A stretch of 64,000 bases of DNA, taken from NCBI RefSeq assembly GCF_002205645.1, contig NZ_NIOF01000006.1:296823-360822 (forward strand). Reading direction: 5' to 3'. How positions within the stretch are numbered: the first letter of the stretch is position 1; each line of letters opens with the position of its first letter. The position numbers were made by a program, and so were the translations under genes. The stretch comes from Roseateles aquatilis (GTDB lineage: Bacteria > Pseudomonadota > Gammaproteobacteria > Burkholderiales > Burkholderiaceae_C). Below the pieces are notes generated by a model that saw only the letters and a program-made list of their open reading frames with translations, searched no databases and was not told where the DNA came from. Shown here one piece after another: positions 24,519 to 33,926 of this stretch.

Positions 24519-25187
24519 ATGCCTGCTGTTGCTGAATCGCCGCTGCTTCCTCTCGTCGGGTCGCCCGAGGAAGTCCGCACGCGTCTTGGCAGGTCCAAGG
24601 CGCGGCGGGTGATCGTCCTTCCCGTGGCCGACGAGGACGCAGGACGCGCTGGCCAGATGGCCCAGACGCTGAGCAGCGTGATCGCGCTGATCGGCGCGGC
24701 GTGGGAGGCCCACGACGAGCAGTTGCTGCGCACGGTGGTCAATGCCGTGGTCCCCAAGGCCCCGCCGTCGCCCAACCTGATCAAGGAAGCGGCGATGACG
24801 GCGAATGCCCGCAAGGCCGTGCTGCAGGGGGCGGACTGGCTGACGGCGGCGCAACTGGCCGAGGTAGCGGGCCTGAGCGCGAGCAACCCCAGCACGCAGC
24901 CGAACAAGTGGAAGCGGCTCAAGCAGATCTTCGCCATCGACCTCAACGGCGTGGACTACTTTCCCGGCTACGGCCTGGATCCTGAGACGGGCTATCGGCC
25001 ACGCAAGTCGCTGACGCAGGTGCTGAAGGTGTTCGGGGACGACAAGGACGGCTGGGGGCTGGCCTACTGGTTCCTGGGGGCCAACAGCTTCCTGGGCGGG
25101 CGCCGGCCCCAGGATGTGCTGCTTACCGATCCGTCTGCCGTGGTGGCCGCCGCGCAGGACGAGATGAGCGCCGTCGAACATGCCTAG
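24519..25187 (+). CDS. Xre/MbcA/ParS-type antitoxin, 222 aa
   Basis: Located directly upstream of a RES toxin with an eight-base overlap, the classic antitoxin-toxin order. The central region (NARKAVLQGADWLTAAQLAE, VAGLSASNPSTQPNKWKRLK) looks like a helix-turn-helix DNA-binding part, and the C-terminal SLTQVLKVFGDDKDGWGLAY, WFLGANSFLGGRRPQDVL matches the MbcA/ParS/Xre toxin-binding domain (a short helical stretch with the conserved GRRP). It should neutralise the toxin and repress its own promoter. The N-terminal 60 residues are longer than in typical members. Confidence 0.85.
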   Translation: MPAVAESPLLPLVGSPEEVRTRLGRSKARRVIVLPVADEDAGRAGQMAQTLSSVIALIGAAWEAHDEQLLRTVVNAVVPKAPPSPNLIKEAAMTANARKAVLQGADWLTAAQLAEVAGLSASNPSTQPNKWKRLKQIFAIDLNGVDYFPGYGLDPETGYRPRKSLTQVLKVFGDDKDGWGLAYWFLGANSFLGGRRPQDVLLTDPSAVVAAAQDEMSAVEHA

Positions 25188-25908
25188 GCGCAAGGCGACC
25201 CCGGCAACCGGAACGGCGCCCGCAGCCGCTCCGGCAGTCGCCGCTGCCCTGCCAACCGCTTCCGCGGGCATCGAGCCGCCCGCGGAACTGCACGTCACGT
25301 CGCGAACGCTGAAGGCCGGCACGCGGCTGCACCGTGTGCATTCCGACTCCTACGCGGCCGACCAGTTCAATCCCGGGCTGAAGGGCAACGCGCGCTTCAG
25401 TCCGATCAAGGATGCCAGCGGCGCGCCGGTGCCGACGATCTATGCGGCCACGACCTTCGAGGCTGCCGCGATGGAATCGGTTTTCCACGACGTCCCGCAC
25501 GCGCCCGGGTTCAAGCAGTACGACAAGCGCAAGCTGCAGGGACAGGTGCATTCGAAAGTGCAGGTGACGCAGGACTTGGTGCTGGCGGATCTGAGCAGCA
25601 AGGCGCTGCGCAAGCTCGGCATCCCGCGACGGGATCTCATCGACACCGAGAAGGATGAGTACCCGCGCACGCGGCGGTGGGCGGAGGCGATCCACGCCCA
25701 GCGTCCTGATGTGCAGGGGCTGGCCTGGACCTCGCGCCAGGACGACTCCGCCCAGGCCGTGATGCTGTTCGGCGACCGGGTGCCTGACGGTGCCCTGCAG
25801 CATGCTGGCGACTCGCTCAGCCTGGTCGGCGACGAACAGACCTACGCGGACCTGCTGGCGCTGGCCGAGGTGATCGGCGTGCACGTCGTGCAGGGCAAGG
25901 GCTCGTAG
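25180..25908 (+). CDS. RES-domain NAD+-degrading toxin, 242 aa
   Basis: RES toxins deplete NAD+ in the host, stopping growth. The arginine, glutamate and serine blocks of the family appear as AGTRLHRVHSDSYAADQFNP, GNARFSPIKDASG, TIYAATTFEAAAMESVFHDV (with the active-site Glu), and a C-terminal QGLAWTSRQDDSAQAVML. A 40-residue alanine-rich N-terminus precedes the domain (roughly residues 45-200). ATG at 25180 overlaps the antitoxin stop. It forms a post-segregational or anti-phage module of the element. Confidence 0.9.
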   Translation: MPRRKATPATGTAPAAAPAVAAALPTASAGIEPPAELHVTSRTLKAGTRLHRVHSDSYAADQFNPGLKGNARFSPIKDASGAPVPTIYAATTFEAAAMESVFHDVPHAPGFKQYDKRKLQGQVHSKVQVTQDLVLADLSSKALRKLGIPRRDLIDTEKDEYPRTRRWAEAIHAQRPDVQGLAWTSRQDDSAQAVMLFGDRVPDGALQHAGDSLSLVGDEQTYADLLALAEVIGVHVVQGKGS

Positions 25909-25977
25909 GAACCAGGCAGGCGCTGACCGGTCGAACGCGCGCCGGGCCGCTGCGGCGAGTTCAGCTGGGTGCGCTGC

Positions 25978-26214
25978 TCAATGCAGTGCTTTTTCGGCGA
26001 CGTCGCGCGCTTCTCGCGCCAGGTTGTCGGCCAGGCGCTCCAGGTTCTCCGCGTGCTGAATCGCCTCTATGGACGGTCCCCGTCCGCTGCCCGTTTGCGC
26101 TGCGATGTAGGCGGCGACGACGACCCCATGGGCCTGCCGCGCCAGCTCGCTGGCTTCGACACACGAGTCGTGCAGTGACATCCAGTTCTCCCGGTACTCG
26201 TCCAGTGTCGGCAT
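25978..26214 (-). CDS. small helical protein, 78 aa, tandem paralogue A
   Basis: Begins MPTLDEYRENWMSLHDSCVE after GAGGGAGAAC and is highly similar to the adjacent 82-aa protein (26308-26556, MPTLAEYREYW): both carry the same E-(A/Q)-(N/K)-LERLAD core. The two are neighbouring duplicates. No catalytic motif; a regulator or structural protein is possible but unproven. Confidence 0.75.
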   Translation of the reverse strand: MPTLDEYRENWMSLHDSCVEASELARQAHGVVVAAYIAAQTGSGRGPSIEAIQHAENLERLADNLAREARDVAEKALH

Positions 26215-26307
26215 GTTCTCCCTCTTGGTTTCCTCGCAACCAGAGTATCCAGGGACGGTCCGTTGTATCAGTTGCAGGGCTTGATCAGGCGAGTCGCCGG
26301 CGCGCGT

Positions 26308-26556
26308 TCAGTCTGCTGCCTGACTCAATGCCTTTTCAGCAATGCTGCGGGTCTCCCGCGCAAACTTGTCGGCCAGACGCTCGAGTTTCTCCGCGTGCTC
26401 TATCGCCTCTGCAGTTGGCCCCTGGCCGTTGCCCGCCAGCGCTGCGACGTAGGCCGCAGATACCAGGCCACGTGCTTCCCGTGCCATTTCGTTCGCTTCG
26501 ACGTAATGATCGTGCAGCGTCGTCCAGTACTCGCGGTATTCGGCCAGCGTTGGCAT
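26308..26556 (-). CDS. small helical protein, 82 aa, tandem paralogue B
   Basis: Starts MPTLAEYREYWTTLHDHYVE after CAGGGGACGACG. It aligns with 25978-26214 over nearly the full length, with conserved AEAIEHAEKLERLADKFARE in its middle and AEKAL near its end. The pair probably arose by local duplication with divergence. Both lie upstream of an FNR-type site but point away from it. Confidence 0.75.
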   Translation of the reverse strand: MPTLAEYREYWTTLHDHYVEANEMAREARGLVSAAYVAALAGNGQGPTAEAIEHAEKLERLADKFARETRSIAEKALSQAAD

Positions 26557-27133
26557 CGTCGTCCCCTGGTTTGTTGTCTTGACCCGCGCAGTATCCGAGG
26601 CCTGATTGCCGGGATGAAGTGCCTCCTGAGGGGCCATGCTGTGGCTGCACCGCTCCCTTGCCCACTCCTTTAGGCGTGGAGCAATTGCACGCGACCTCAA
26701 ACCGTGAAGAGTTCTCGCCTGCCACCCGAACGAAAGACCGCGACGCCATCAGGGCTTCAGTTCCCGGGCGACCCGACCGAATCTGCCGTCGGTCTCTGGC
26801 ACTTCCGTCGCCAGGCCGAACCAAGGCAAATCCGAGTTGATCCGCGCCCTCGTCCACAGCGTCCGCCGCTCGTACCGGTCCACCGATCCCTGTCGTTATC
26901 AGGCGAAATCGGCGGCGCGCACGTGGGAACTGCGTCACGCAAGAGCGAAGCGGCGCGGGCGCCGGCTCGGTTGCCTTGATCTACATCAAATCGGACCCCG
27001 GCCCAAACGACCAGTCTGTCGGTTGGCCCGCCATCACCGTCCTGCTTGTGCGGCTCGTGAGGCCATGCGCGGTAGCGGGTGAGGGGCAAGTTGCCCCGCC
27101 CGTCGCGCCCTCTGACCCCGAACAAGAACTGGA
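26557..27133. other. 577-bp intergenic region upstream of the chemoreceptor
   Basis: No protein-like frame with a ribosome site was seen. The region carries an FNR-type site at 26976-26989 and should contain promoters for the leftward small genes and the rightward chemoreceptor. Confidence 0.5.
26976..26989. promoter_or_regulatory. FNR/ANR-type binding site upstream of the chemoreceptor gene
   Basis: TTGAT-CTAC-ATCAA is a perfect match to the FNR/ANR/DNR consensus (TTGAT, four bases, ATCAA). It lies 145-158 bases upstream of the chemoreceptor start and is a candidate for anaerobic activation. A second perfect site precedes hemN. Confidence 0.75.
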
Positions 27134-29155
27134 ATGTTGATGACCTCTGCCACCGCGCCAACCCTTTCTGCCGCACCCTACGACTCAAGACCGCTCAACC
27201 CGCCCACTGCCATGGATGGCGGCGGCGCCGACTTCTTCCGCTTCCATGGCGTCTGGGCGCCCGGCGTGCGGCTGTTCCGCCGCATCAACTTCGCTTCGAA
27301 GGCCAGCATCGTTTCGGCCGTGTTCCTGGTGCCGCTGCTGGTGCTTCTCGCGGCGTACCTCAAGAACGTGCACCACACGCTGGTGTTCGCGGAGGAGGAG
27401 CGCGCGGGCATCGAGTTGCTGCAGGTGGCCGACCCCTGGCTCATCGAGGTGCAGAAGCAGCGCCGGCTGGTGCTGTCCGGCGTTGCGCCGAGCGTGGACG
27501 TCGCAGCGATCGACGCGGCGGCCAAGCCCGTGAAGGAACTCGTGGCGCAGCATCATGCCGGCCTGGATGCGGGCCCGGCGCTGGCCACCGCCCTCAAGGC
27601 GCACGAAGCTCTGGTCGCGGCCCTCGCGCAAGGCAATGACGCCCGGCGCGCAGCCGCACCGATCCAGGCCTACGTGGCCGCACTGCAGTCGATGCGCCAG
27701 ACGGTGCTGGACGTGTCCAACCTGTCGCTGGATCCCGAGCAGGCGACCTACTACGTCATGGCGGTGTCGACGACCGTCGCGTCCGACGTGATCGAGTCGG
27801 TGTCGCGCACGCGGGGCCTGTCGGGCTACGCCGCGCGAGAGGGCGCCTCGGTGCGCAGCCTGCAGGAGCTCTACGCCGTGTGGGCGGATGGCTACGGCAA
27901 GCTCCACGGCATCGCCGACCAGCTCGAGCGGGCTGCCCAGGCGGAGCCCAGCCTCAAGGGGCGCTTGTCCGCCACCGAGGCGGTCGACGCCACCGGCGCC
28001 TTCTACACGGCCAGCGAGAAGGCCTGGTTCGAGGGCAGCTTCGACGCGCAGGTGCAGGGGTTGCAGGACAGCGGTCAGCGTGCCGTGGACGTGCTCCGCA
28101 AATTCTCGGCCGACGGCATGCGCGTGCTCGACGAGTTGCTGAAGCAGCGCATCGACGGCACCACGCGCGTGCGCAACCTGACGCTGCTGGTGGTCGCGCT
28201 GTCGCTGACGCTCGTGCTGTACCTCTTCTACAGCTTCTACCGCGTGATGAGCGGCGGCCTCAGCGAGGTCGAGCGCCATCTCAAGCAGATGACCGATGGC
28301 GACCTCACGACCTCGCCGCGCCCATGGGGTCGTGATGAAGCGGCCCGGCTGATGCTCACGCTGGCCGAGATGCAGCAGGCGTTGCGCGGCATCGTGTCCG
28401 AGGTGCGTAGCGCCTCGGACGGCCTGGTGAACGCGGGCGGCGAGATCGCCACGGCTTCTGCCGACCTGAGTCAACGCAGTGAACAGGCGGCCGCGAATCT
28501 GGAGGAGTCGGCGGCCGCGATGGAGCAGATCGCCACCACCGTGCGCAACACTGCCGAGTCGACCACCGCCGCCGCCCAGCTGGCAGGCGACAACTCGACG
28601 TCGGCCGAAGCCGGCGGTCGCACCATCACGCAGGTCGTGGAGATGATGCAGGGCGTGCAGGCCTCGTCCTACAGGATCGCCGACATCATTGGCGTCATCG
28701 ACGGCATCGCCTTCCAGACCAACATCCTGGCGCTCAACGCTGCCGTGGAGGCCGCCCGTGCTGGCGAGCAGGGCCGCGGCTTCGCGGTCGTGGCCGGCGA
28801 GGTCCGGACGCTGGCGCAGCGCAGCGCGCAGGCGGCCAAGGAGATCAAGCAGCTCATCACCGACAGCGGCGAGCGCGTGGACGCGGGCGGCCGCGTCGTC
28901 GGCCAGGCCGGCGATCAGATGGGCCAGCTGCTGCGTACCGCCGAGCGCATGAAGGGCTTGATGGACGAGGTGCTGAACGGCACCTCGGAGCAGACGGCGG
29001 GCATCAAGCTGGTCAGCGAATCGCTGCAGAACCTTGACCAGCAGACGCAGCAAAACGCCGCCCTGGTGGAACAGACCGCCGCCGCCGCCACGGCCCTGCG
29101 AGAGCAAGCCGTCGGACTCGCCGGGCGGGTCGCGAAGTTCAAGTTGCCTGGCTGA
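27134..29155 (+). CDS. methyl-accepting chemotaxis protein, 673 aa
   Basis: A transmembrane chemoreceptor. The first membrane helix is near residues 55-76 ([19 protein letters not shown]), a periplasmic sensing region of about 265 residues follows, the second helix is near 345-366 ([18 protein letters not shown]), then a HAMP domain and the long cytoplasmic signalling coiled coil. The hairpin tip [20 protein letters not shown] is complete. The protein ends KLPG, so it lacks the C-terminal NWETF-like methyltransferase tether. ATG at 27140 is an alternative start with a slightly better ribosome site. No che genes lie nearby; the FNR-type site suggests oxygen-linked expression. Confidence 0.92.
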   Translation: MLMTSATAPTLSAAPYDSRPLNPPTAMDGGGADFFRFHGVWAPGVRLFRRINFASKASIVSAVFLVPLLVLLAAYLKNVHHTLVFAEEERAGIELLQVADPWLIEVQKQRRLVLSGVAPSVDVAAIDAAAKPVKELVAQHHAGLDAGPALATALKAHEALVAALAQGNDARRAAAPIQAYVAALQSMRQTVLDVSNLSLDPEQATYYVMAVSTTVASDVIESVSRTRGLSGYAAREGASVRSLQELYAVWADGYGKLHGIADQLERAAQAEPSLKGRLSATEAVDATGAFYTASEKAWFEGSFDAQVQGLQDSGQRAVDVLRKFSADGMRVLDELLKQRIDGTTRVRNLTLLVVALSLTLVLYLFYSFYRVMSGGLSEVERHLKQMTDGDLTTSPRPWGRDEAARLMLTLAEMQQALRGIVSEVRSASDGLVNAGGEIATASADLSQRSEQAAANLEESAAAMEQIATTVRNTAESTTAAAQLAGDNSTSAEAGGRTITQVVEMMQGVQASSYRIADIIGVIDGIAFQTNILALNAAVEAARAGEQGRGFAVVAGEVRTLAQRSAQAAKEIKQLITDSGERVDAGGRVVGQAGDQMGQLLRTAERMKGLMDEVLNGTSEQTAGIKLVSESLQNLDQQTQQNAALVEQTAAAATALREQAVGLAGRVAKFKLPG

Positions 29156-29181
29156 GCCTTGCGCAGCGGCAGGCGAGGGCC

Positions 29182-29730
29182 CTAGAACAGGCGCGGCGGC
29201 GGGTCCGCCGGGTCGCCGAAGTTCGGGGCGGGACCGAACAAGGAAGTGCCTTCGGGGAGTTCAGGTGCCTGACCCGACAGGAGCGACGCACCTTCGAGCC
29301 AGGGCCTGGACGGGATCGGCATCGGCCGCCCCGGGTCGCCTGAGGCGTCCCCGCCGGCCAGTCGGGCGCCTTGGAGAAGCGCCGAGGGCGTCGTGTTGGG
29401 CCACTCATCCTGGCCGAGCGTTCCGGCAGCGGTCGCCGCGGGCCCACCCCACAGCACCGAGTGGCCTGGCACAAGCCCGGCGCGCTTGGGCTTGGACAGC
29501 TGAGCCCTGCGCTGCCGCTCCGGCCCAGGCGGCGCGGTGCGTTGCTGGCGCAGCAGCAACTGGCGCTCCAGTTCCGAGGGGCCGGCGGGATCCAGCTCAG
29601 AACGGAGGCCGGGCGCCCGGGCGCCCTCGGTCTTGCCGGGGGCGGCGGCGGCTGGCTCGGGCTCCTGCGCGTGCGCGCGGCGCGCCAGGTTGTGCAACTG
29701 CTGCTTGATGCGATCCAGAAGTCTGCCCAC
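29182..29730 (-). CDS. proline-rich hypothetical protein, 182 aa
   Basis: Starts with GTG at 29730 after GAGGGG; the protein opens MGRLLDRIKQQLHNLARRAH and continues as a proline- and alanine-rich, disordered sequence with repeated glycine and leucine (GEDxxPxGP-type spacing). The N-terminal 25 residues form a basic amphipathic helix. No family was recognised. Convergent with the chemoreceptor gene. Confidence 0.6.
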   Translation of the reverse strand: MGRLLDRIKQQLHNLARRAHAQEPEPAAAAPGKTEGARAPGLRSELDPAGPSELERQLLLRQQRTAPPGPERQRRAQLSKPKRAGLVPGHSVLWGGPAATAAGTLGQDEWPNTTPSALLQGARLAGGDASGDPGRPMPIPSRPWLEGASLLSGQAPELPEGTSLFGPAPNFGDPADPPPRLF

Positions 29731-30057
29731 GGCATGCCCCTCACAAGTCACCGGAGGGCGAATCGTCCTGCGGCTGTCAGGCCGGTGTCCACCTGAAATC
29801 TGATGATGGGGGTTGCTCGAAGTCGCGGTGGGCGCAAGCTGGCCGTCGAGGCGCCCCTGCCGGCCGCCCCTACGAGGGGCTGGACCCCATTGTGCGAAAA
29901 GCGCCCAATACCAGTGATCTGGCCATTGATTTTGCGCAAATCATGCAGATTAGGGACGTTTTCCAGCCACAGCTTGCGAGCTTGCCGCTATTAACAACAA
30001 GAAGTTCGCTCCCTAAACTGTTACAGCCGGCCAAGAAATAAGAAATAGGTCAAGGAG
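29731..30057. other. 327-bp intergenic region with small palindromes
   Basis: No gene is evident. It contains a 6-bp hairpin at 29867-29881 (gcccct, acg, aggggc), an inverted repeat ccag-tgat-ctgg at 29911-29922 and the near-perfect palindrome at 29927-29943. It becomes AT-rich from about 29920, fitting a promoter for the CHASE3-containing gene at 30058. Confidence 0.5.
29927..29943. promoter_or_regulatory. palindrome upstream of the CHASE3-GGDEF gene
   Basis: TGATTTTGCGCAAATCA is a near-perfect 17-base palindrome in an AT-rich patch about 115 bases upstream of the sensor gene. It resembles neither a perfect FNR box nor another site I can name. Confidence 0.4.
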
Positions 30058-30597
30058 ATGGAGTTGGGTTGGGGAAACGGGCAAGAAAGACGCCGGCTGC
30101 GCATCTGGCTGTGGGCTACGGTGACCGCGATGAGTTTTGCGCTGCTCGTGCTCGTGGCCGGCACGCTGCACTACTCGGCGCAGGGGGACCAAGCCAGCCG
30201 CGAAATGAACCGGCAGCTCGAGTTGAACGCTCGCATCCGGCAATTGCAGATGGTGCTCAGCGCCTTGGCGGACGCCGAGACCGCCCAGCGCGGATACCTG
30301 CTGACCGGCAAACCGGTCTACCTGCAGCCTTACCTGAAGGCCCGCGACGAACTGCCCCGGCTGCTTGAGGCGCTTCGGCCCCACCCCGTGGACACGCCGG
30401 ACATCGCCGGCCGCGTCGGTGGCATCCGCAAGCTCGCCGATCTGAAGCTCGCCGAGATGGCCGAGGCGATCAGGCTGCGCGAGACGGGTCAACTCACGGC
30501 GGCCCTGGACCTCTTGAACACACGCCGGCTTGAACTACATGTCGCAGGCCCGCAGCGAACTGGACCGCGCCCTGGACACCCTCCGTGCGGACCGTGA
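30058..30597 (+). pseudogene. N-terminal CHASE3 part of a sensor, cut off by a frameshift
   Basis: Encodes a membrane helix (LWATVTAMSFALLVLVAG) and most of a CHASE3 extracellular sensing domain (LQMVLSALADAETAQRGYLL, PYLKARDELPRLLEAL). At about 30519-30528 the homologous reading moves to the frame of the next gene, where the CHASE3 domain continues as NYMSQARSELDRALDTLRAD. Reading past the break gives only arginine- and proline-rich residues to 30597. A lesion of two lost bases (or one extra) would rejoin the two into one protein of about 1015 residues. Sequencing error is possible. Confidence 0.75.
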
Positions 30598-33103
30598 TGC
30601 GGTCGTGGCCAACATGGTGTCGGGCATGCTGTTCACGCGCCGGTTTACCAGCTGGGCGGTGGTCGCCCTGGTCGTGTGCACGCTGCTGACCGGCCTGCAG
30701 ACCTCGCTGCTCTTCGCATCTCAACGCCGCTGGGCAAGAGAACTGGCCCAGAGCGAGGCGCGGCACAGGGCGATCGTGGAGGACCAACAGGAACTCGTGC
30801 TGCTGGCGCAACCGGATGGCCATCTGATCTACGTCAATCCTGCCTTCGCCAGGGCGTTCAGTGCCGAGCAGCAAGCCCTGGTGGGGCGCAACCTCTTCGA
30901 CTTCGTAGAGCAGACCGACGTCCCCGCAGTGCGGCAGCTGATCGAGGGCGTGGTCAGGACTGGCCAGCCGGGGCTCGGCGAGAACCGCATCAGGGCAACG
31001 GACGGCCGGGATCGCTGGATCGCCTGGTCCAACGCACTGCAACGCAGCGCCAACGGGGAGGCGGTCATCCATTCGGTCGGCCGCGACATCACTGATCGCC
31101 GCAAGGCCGAGGACGAGCTGCGCGCCAGCAAGGAGTTTCTCGACCGCACCGGACGGGTGGCGGGCATCGGCGGCTGGGAGGTTGACCTGCGGACCAACCG
31201 CGTGCACTGGTCGGAGCAGGTCCGCCGCATCCACGAGGCCGCGGACGATTTCATCCCGACGAGGGAGAACGCGGTGAGCTTCTATGAAGGGGCCGCGCGC
31301 ACCCGCATTGCCGAGGCCTCGCGGGCCGGGCTGGAAGAGGGCGTGCCCTTCGACCTTGAACTCCCCATGATCACCGCGCGTGGCAATCGCATCTGGGTGC
31401 GCAGCGCGGGCGAGGTCGAGCGCGACGCGAATGGCGCGCCGGTGAGGATTGTCGGTGCGCTGCAGGACATCACCGAACGCAAGCTGCTTGAAGAGCAGCT
31501 TGCCGAGAGCGAACGCTTCCTGCGCCAGATCACCGACAGCCTGCCGGTGCGCCTGGCCTATCTGGACCGCGAGCGGCGCTTCCGCTTCGCCAACGCGGCG
31601 CAGCAGCGGCGCATCGGGCTCGCGCTGGAGGAGATCCTCGGCCGCAAGCGCGCCGACCTCATCCGCGGACCGCAGGAAGAGGTGGTCATGGGCTGGTACG
31701 AGGCGGCCTTCGCGGGCCGCGCGGAGCACCAGACCTACGAGGAGCACATCGGTGACGAGATCAAGACGACGCAGAGCCAATGGATCCCCGACGTCGCGCC
31801 GGACGGCAACGTGATCGGCGTCTACGCGATCAGCATCGACGTCACCGCGCAGCAAGCGGCCGAGCGTCGGCTGCGCGAGCTCAATGAGATCCTGGAGCAG
31901 AGCACCGATCTGGTCATCCAGACGGATTGGGAGGGGCGCATCAACTACCTCAACCCGGCGGCCTGCCGCGCCCTGGGGCTGGCGACCGACGATCTCGCCC
32001 ATGGCCGCTCGTACCTGGAGTTCATCACGGACGACGTCCGCGAGCGCTACAGCCAGGAGATCACGCCGGCGGTGCGAGAGCAGGGCGTCTGGATCGGCGA
32101 GACGACGGTGCTGCTGCCCGGCGGCCAGATCACGCCCGTGAATCACATGGTGATTGCCCACCGCGGCGGCGGCGAGGGTCAGATCACTCGCTACTCCTCA
32201 GTCATGCGCGACATCTCGGAGCGGGTCGCGGCGCGCAAGGCGCTTCGGCAGCAGACCGCCACGCTGGGCGCCATCGTCGAATCGGTGCCCGCCATGGTCG
32301 CCGTTTTTGACGTGGACCTCCGCTACATGGTGGTCAACCGGGCCTTCGAGCGCTGGCGCGGCAGGCGCCGCGACGAGGTGATTGGGCGCGGCATCGCCGA
32401 GCTGTTCGGGCAGCACGAGTACGAGCGCAGCCTGCCGTGGGCGCAGCGCGCGCTGGCCGGCGAAACCGTGAGCTACGAGAAAGACTATCCCGAGGCGGTG
32501 CTGAACCAGCACCTCAGCGTCAACTACGCGCCGCTGCGCATGGAGGACGGCAGCGTGGCCGGCATGGTGGCGGTGGCCCAGGACATCACGCTGCAACGCA
32601 ACGAGGAGAAGCGGCTGCTGATGCTGGCCGAGCGCGACTCGCTGACCGGCGTGCTCAACCGGGTCGGCTTCAACCACCATCTGGCTGCGCGGGGCGACGG
32701 CGCTTCAGGCGCGACGACCGCGCTGCTGTTCATCGACTTGGACCACTTCAAGCCCGTTAACGACACCTACGGCCACGCGGTCGGGGACGAGCTGCTGCGC
32801 CAGTTCGCGGAGCGGGTGCGAAGCATCGTGCGGCCCGGTGATGCCGTGGCGCGCATGGGCGGCGACGAGTTCGCCGTGGTGCTCAACGACGTGCGCACGC
32901 AGACTCATGCAGATGCCGTAGCCGACAAGATCGTCGAGATCGCACGGCTGCCGTTCACGATCGGCGACGTGCAAGTCAAGGTGAGCGCCAGTGTGGGCGT
33001 GGCGCACGGCCTCGATCCCGGCAAAGGCTGGCAGGGCCTGGTGGACGACGCGGATGCGGCGGCCTATCGTGCCAAGGGGGCAGGCCGCGACCGGCGCGCC
33101 TGA
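30539..33103 (+). CDS. multi-PAS diguanylate cyclase (GGDEF), 854 aa, missing its N-terminus
   Basis: Makes cyclic di-GMP. After the end of CHASE3 and one membrane helix (residues about 37-63) there are about five PAS domains (for example LVLLAQPDGHLIYVNPAFAR and LVIQTDWEGRINYLNPAACR) and a GGDEF domain with an intact active site (ARMGGDEFAVVL) and an inhibitory I-site RPGD five residues before it. All catalytic residues are present. The first two residues before the start come from a frameshift that separates the CHASE3 domain (see 30058-30597), so in this sequence the protein would start late, at the ATG at 30539 or a TTG at 30530. Confidence 0.85.
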   Translation: MSQARSELDRALDTLRADRDAVVANMVSGMLFTRRFTSWAVVALVVCTLLTGLQTSLLFASQRRWARELAQSEARHRAIVEDQQELVLLAQPDGHLIYVNPAFARAFSAEQQALVGRNLFDFVEQTDVPAVRQLIEGVVRTGQPGLGENRIRATDGRDRWIAWSNALQRSANGEAVIHSVGRDITDRRKAEDELRASKEFLDRTGRVAGIGGWEVDLRTNRVHWSEQVRRIHEAADDFIPTRENAVSFYEGAARTRIAEASRAGLEEGVPFDLELPMITARGNRIWVRSAGEVERDANGAPVRIVGALQDITERKLLEEQLAESERFLRQITDSLPVRLAYLDRERRFRFANAAQQRRIGLALEEILGRKRADLIRGPQEEVVMGWYEAAFAGRAEHQTYEEHIGDEIKTTQSQWIPDVAPDGNVIGVYAISIDVTAQQAAERRLRELNEILEQSTDLVIQTDWEGRINYLNPAACRALGLATDDLAHGRSYLEFITDDVRERYSQEITPAVREQGVWIGETTVLLPGGQITPVNHMVIAHRGGGEGQITRYSSVMRDISERVAARKALRQQTATLGAIVESVPAMVAVFDVDLRYMVVNRAFERWRGRRRDEVIGRGIAELFGQHEYERSLPWAQRALAGETVSYEKDYPEAVLNQHLSVNYAPLRMEDGSVAGMVAVAQDITLQRNEEKRLLMLAERDSLTGVLNRVGFNHHLAARGDGASGATTALLFIDLDHFKPVNDTYGHAVGDELLRQFAERVRSIVRPGDAVARMGGDEFAVVLNDVRTQTHADAVADKIVEIARLPFTIGDVQVKVSASVGVAHGLDPGKGWQGLVDDADAAAYRAKGAGRDRRA

Positions 33104-33186
33104 CCGCGACGCCCGGCCGGGGCTAGCCGGCGAGGTGTTCGTAACGGTCGACGGCAGTTGGTTCCCGACGGCCTTCGGTGCCGGGA

Positions 33187-33627
33187 CTACTCGCAGCGTT
33201 GCGGGCAACTGCAGCGGGCTTGGCGCGTGCGCGGCAGCTCGATGGTGCCGGCTATCACAGAGTAGGGATCCTGCGCCAGCAGGCTGATCGTGTCGACCAG
33301 CCGGTCCAGGTCCTGCCCCTTGTCGTAGAAGGCGTCGACGCCCGAGCCGGCGCAGTCGGCACCGCAGGCGCCGTTGCCGCCCGCGACCATCGCGTAGGCG
33401 GTGCCCTGGAACCCGGCACTGCGCAGGCGCTCCAGCGCCGAGCAGCCCGTGCCGTCGGCCAGTTGAGGAGCGATGAGCAGCACGTCGGGCCGGCTCAGCG
33501 CAGTGACCAGGACGGTCTGTTCTTCGCTGACGGTCGTGCCCACGACGATGGCGCTGGGCACGTCGCTCAAGCGCTCCTGCAATTCCTCTCTAAAGGCGTC
33601 GGAGGCATCGGCAAGCAAGATTTTCAT
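33187..33627 (-). CDS. degenerate response-regulator receiver domain, 146 aa
   Basis: A stand-alone receiver-fold protein (MKILLADASDAFREELQERL) in which the phosphorylated Asp is missing: the usual xxDxxLxDG block reads VLLIAPQLADG. The conserved Lys near the end is kept (FYDKGQDLDRLV). Only one acidic residue remains in the N-terminal acidic pocket. It is probably regulated by means other than phosphorylation, or acts as a decoy partner for the nearby kinase. It is divergent from the hybrid kinase at 33927. Confidence 0.75.
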   Translation of the reverse strand: MKILLADASDAFREELQERLSDVPSAIVVGTTVSEEQTVLVTALSRPDVLLIAPQLADGTGCSALERLRSAGFQGTAYAMVAGGNGACGADCAGSGVDAFYDKGQDLDRLVDTISLLAQDPYSVIAGTIELPRTRQARCSCPQRCE

Positions 33628-33926
33628 GGCGGATCGGGTCTTCGGGGAGACATTCTCCGAAGCGCACTACCATGGGTCTGCGGGCGGACCGCGCCGGTGT
33701 TGGTGGTGAATTCGCTGCAACCAGCGTAGGCAATTTACCTACACGCGTGGACGCCCGCGCCGTCGCTGCACCGAAGCCCTCGCGGTGCGGCGGCGCGCAT
33801 ACAACCCGTGGCCCACGCCGCCTGGCCGACTGCCGAGCAGAGCGTCCCCCGAAGGTGCTTCGCCGTGCGGCGAGCGCATCGGGAGTGTCCCGGGGAGTGC
33901 GCGGGGGGCAAACCTAGAATGATTCG
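33628..33926. other. 299-bp divergent intergenic region
   Basis: Between the degenerate receiver and hybrid kinase genes. It contains an inverted repeat gtagg-caattta-cctac (33726-33742), a possible operator, but I see no clear promoter and no gene. Confidence 0.45.

Noticed and set aside
27185..29107. 640-codon open frame antisense to the chemoreceptor
   Set aside because: The chemoreceptor has intact membrane helices, HAMP and signalling tip; the other strand lacks any motif.
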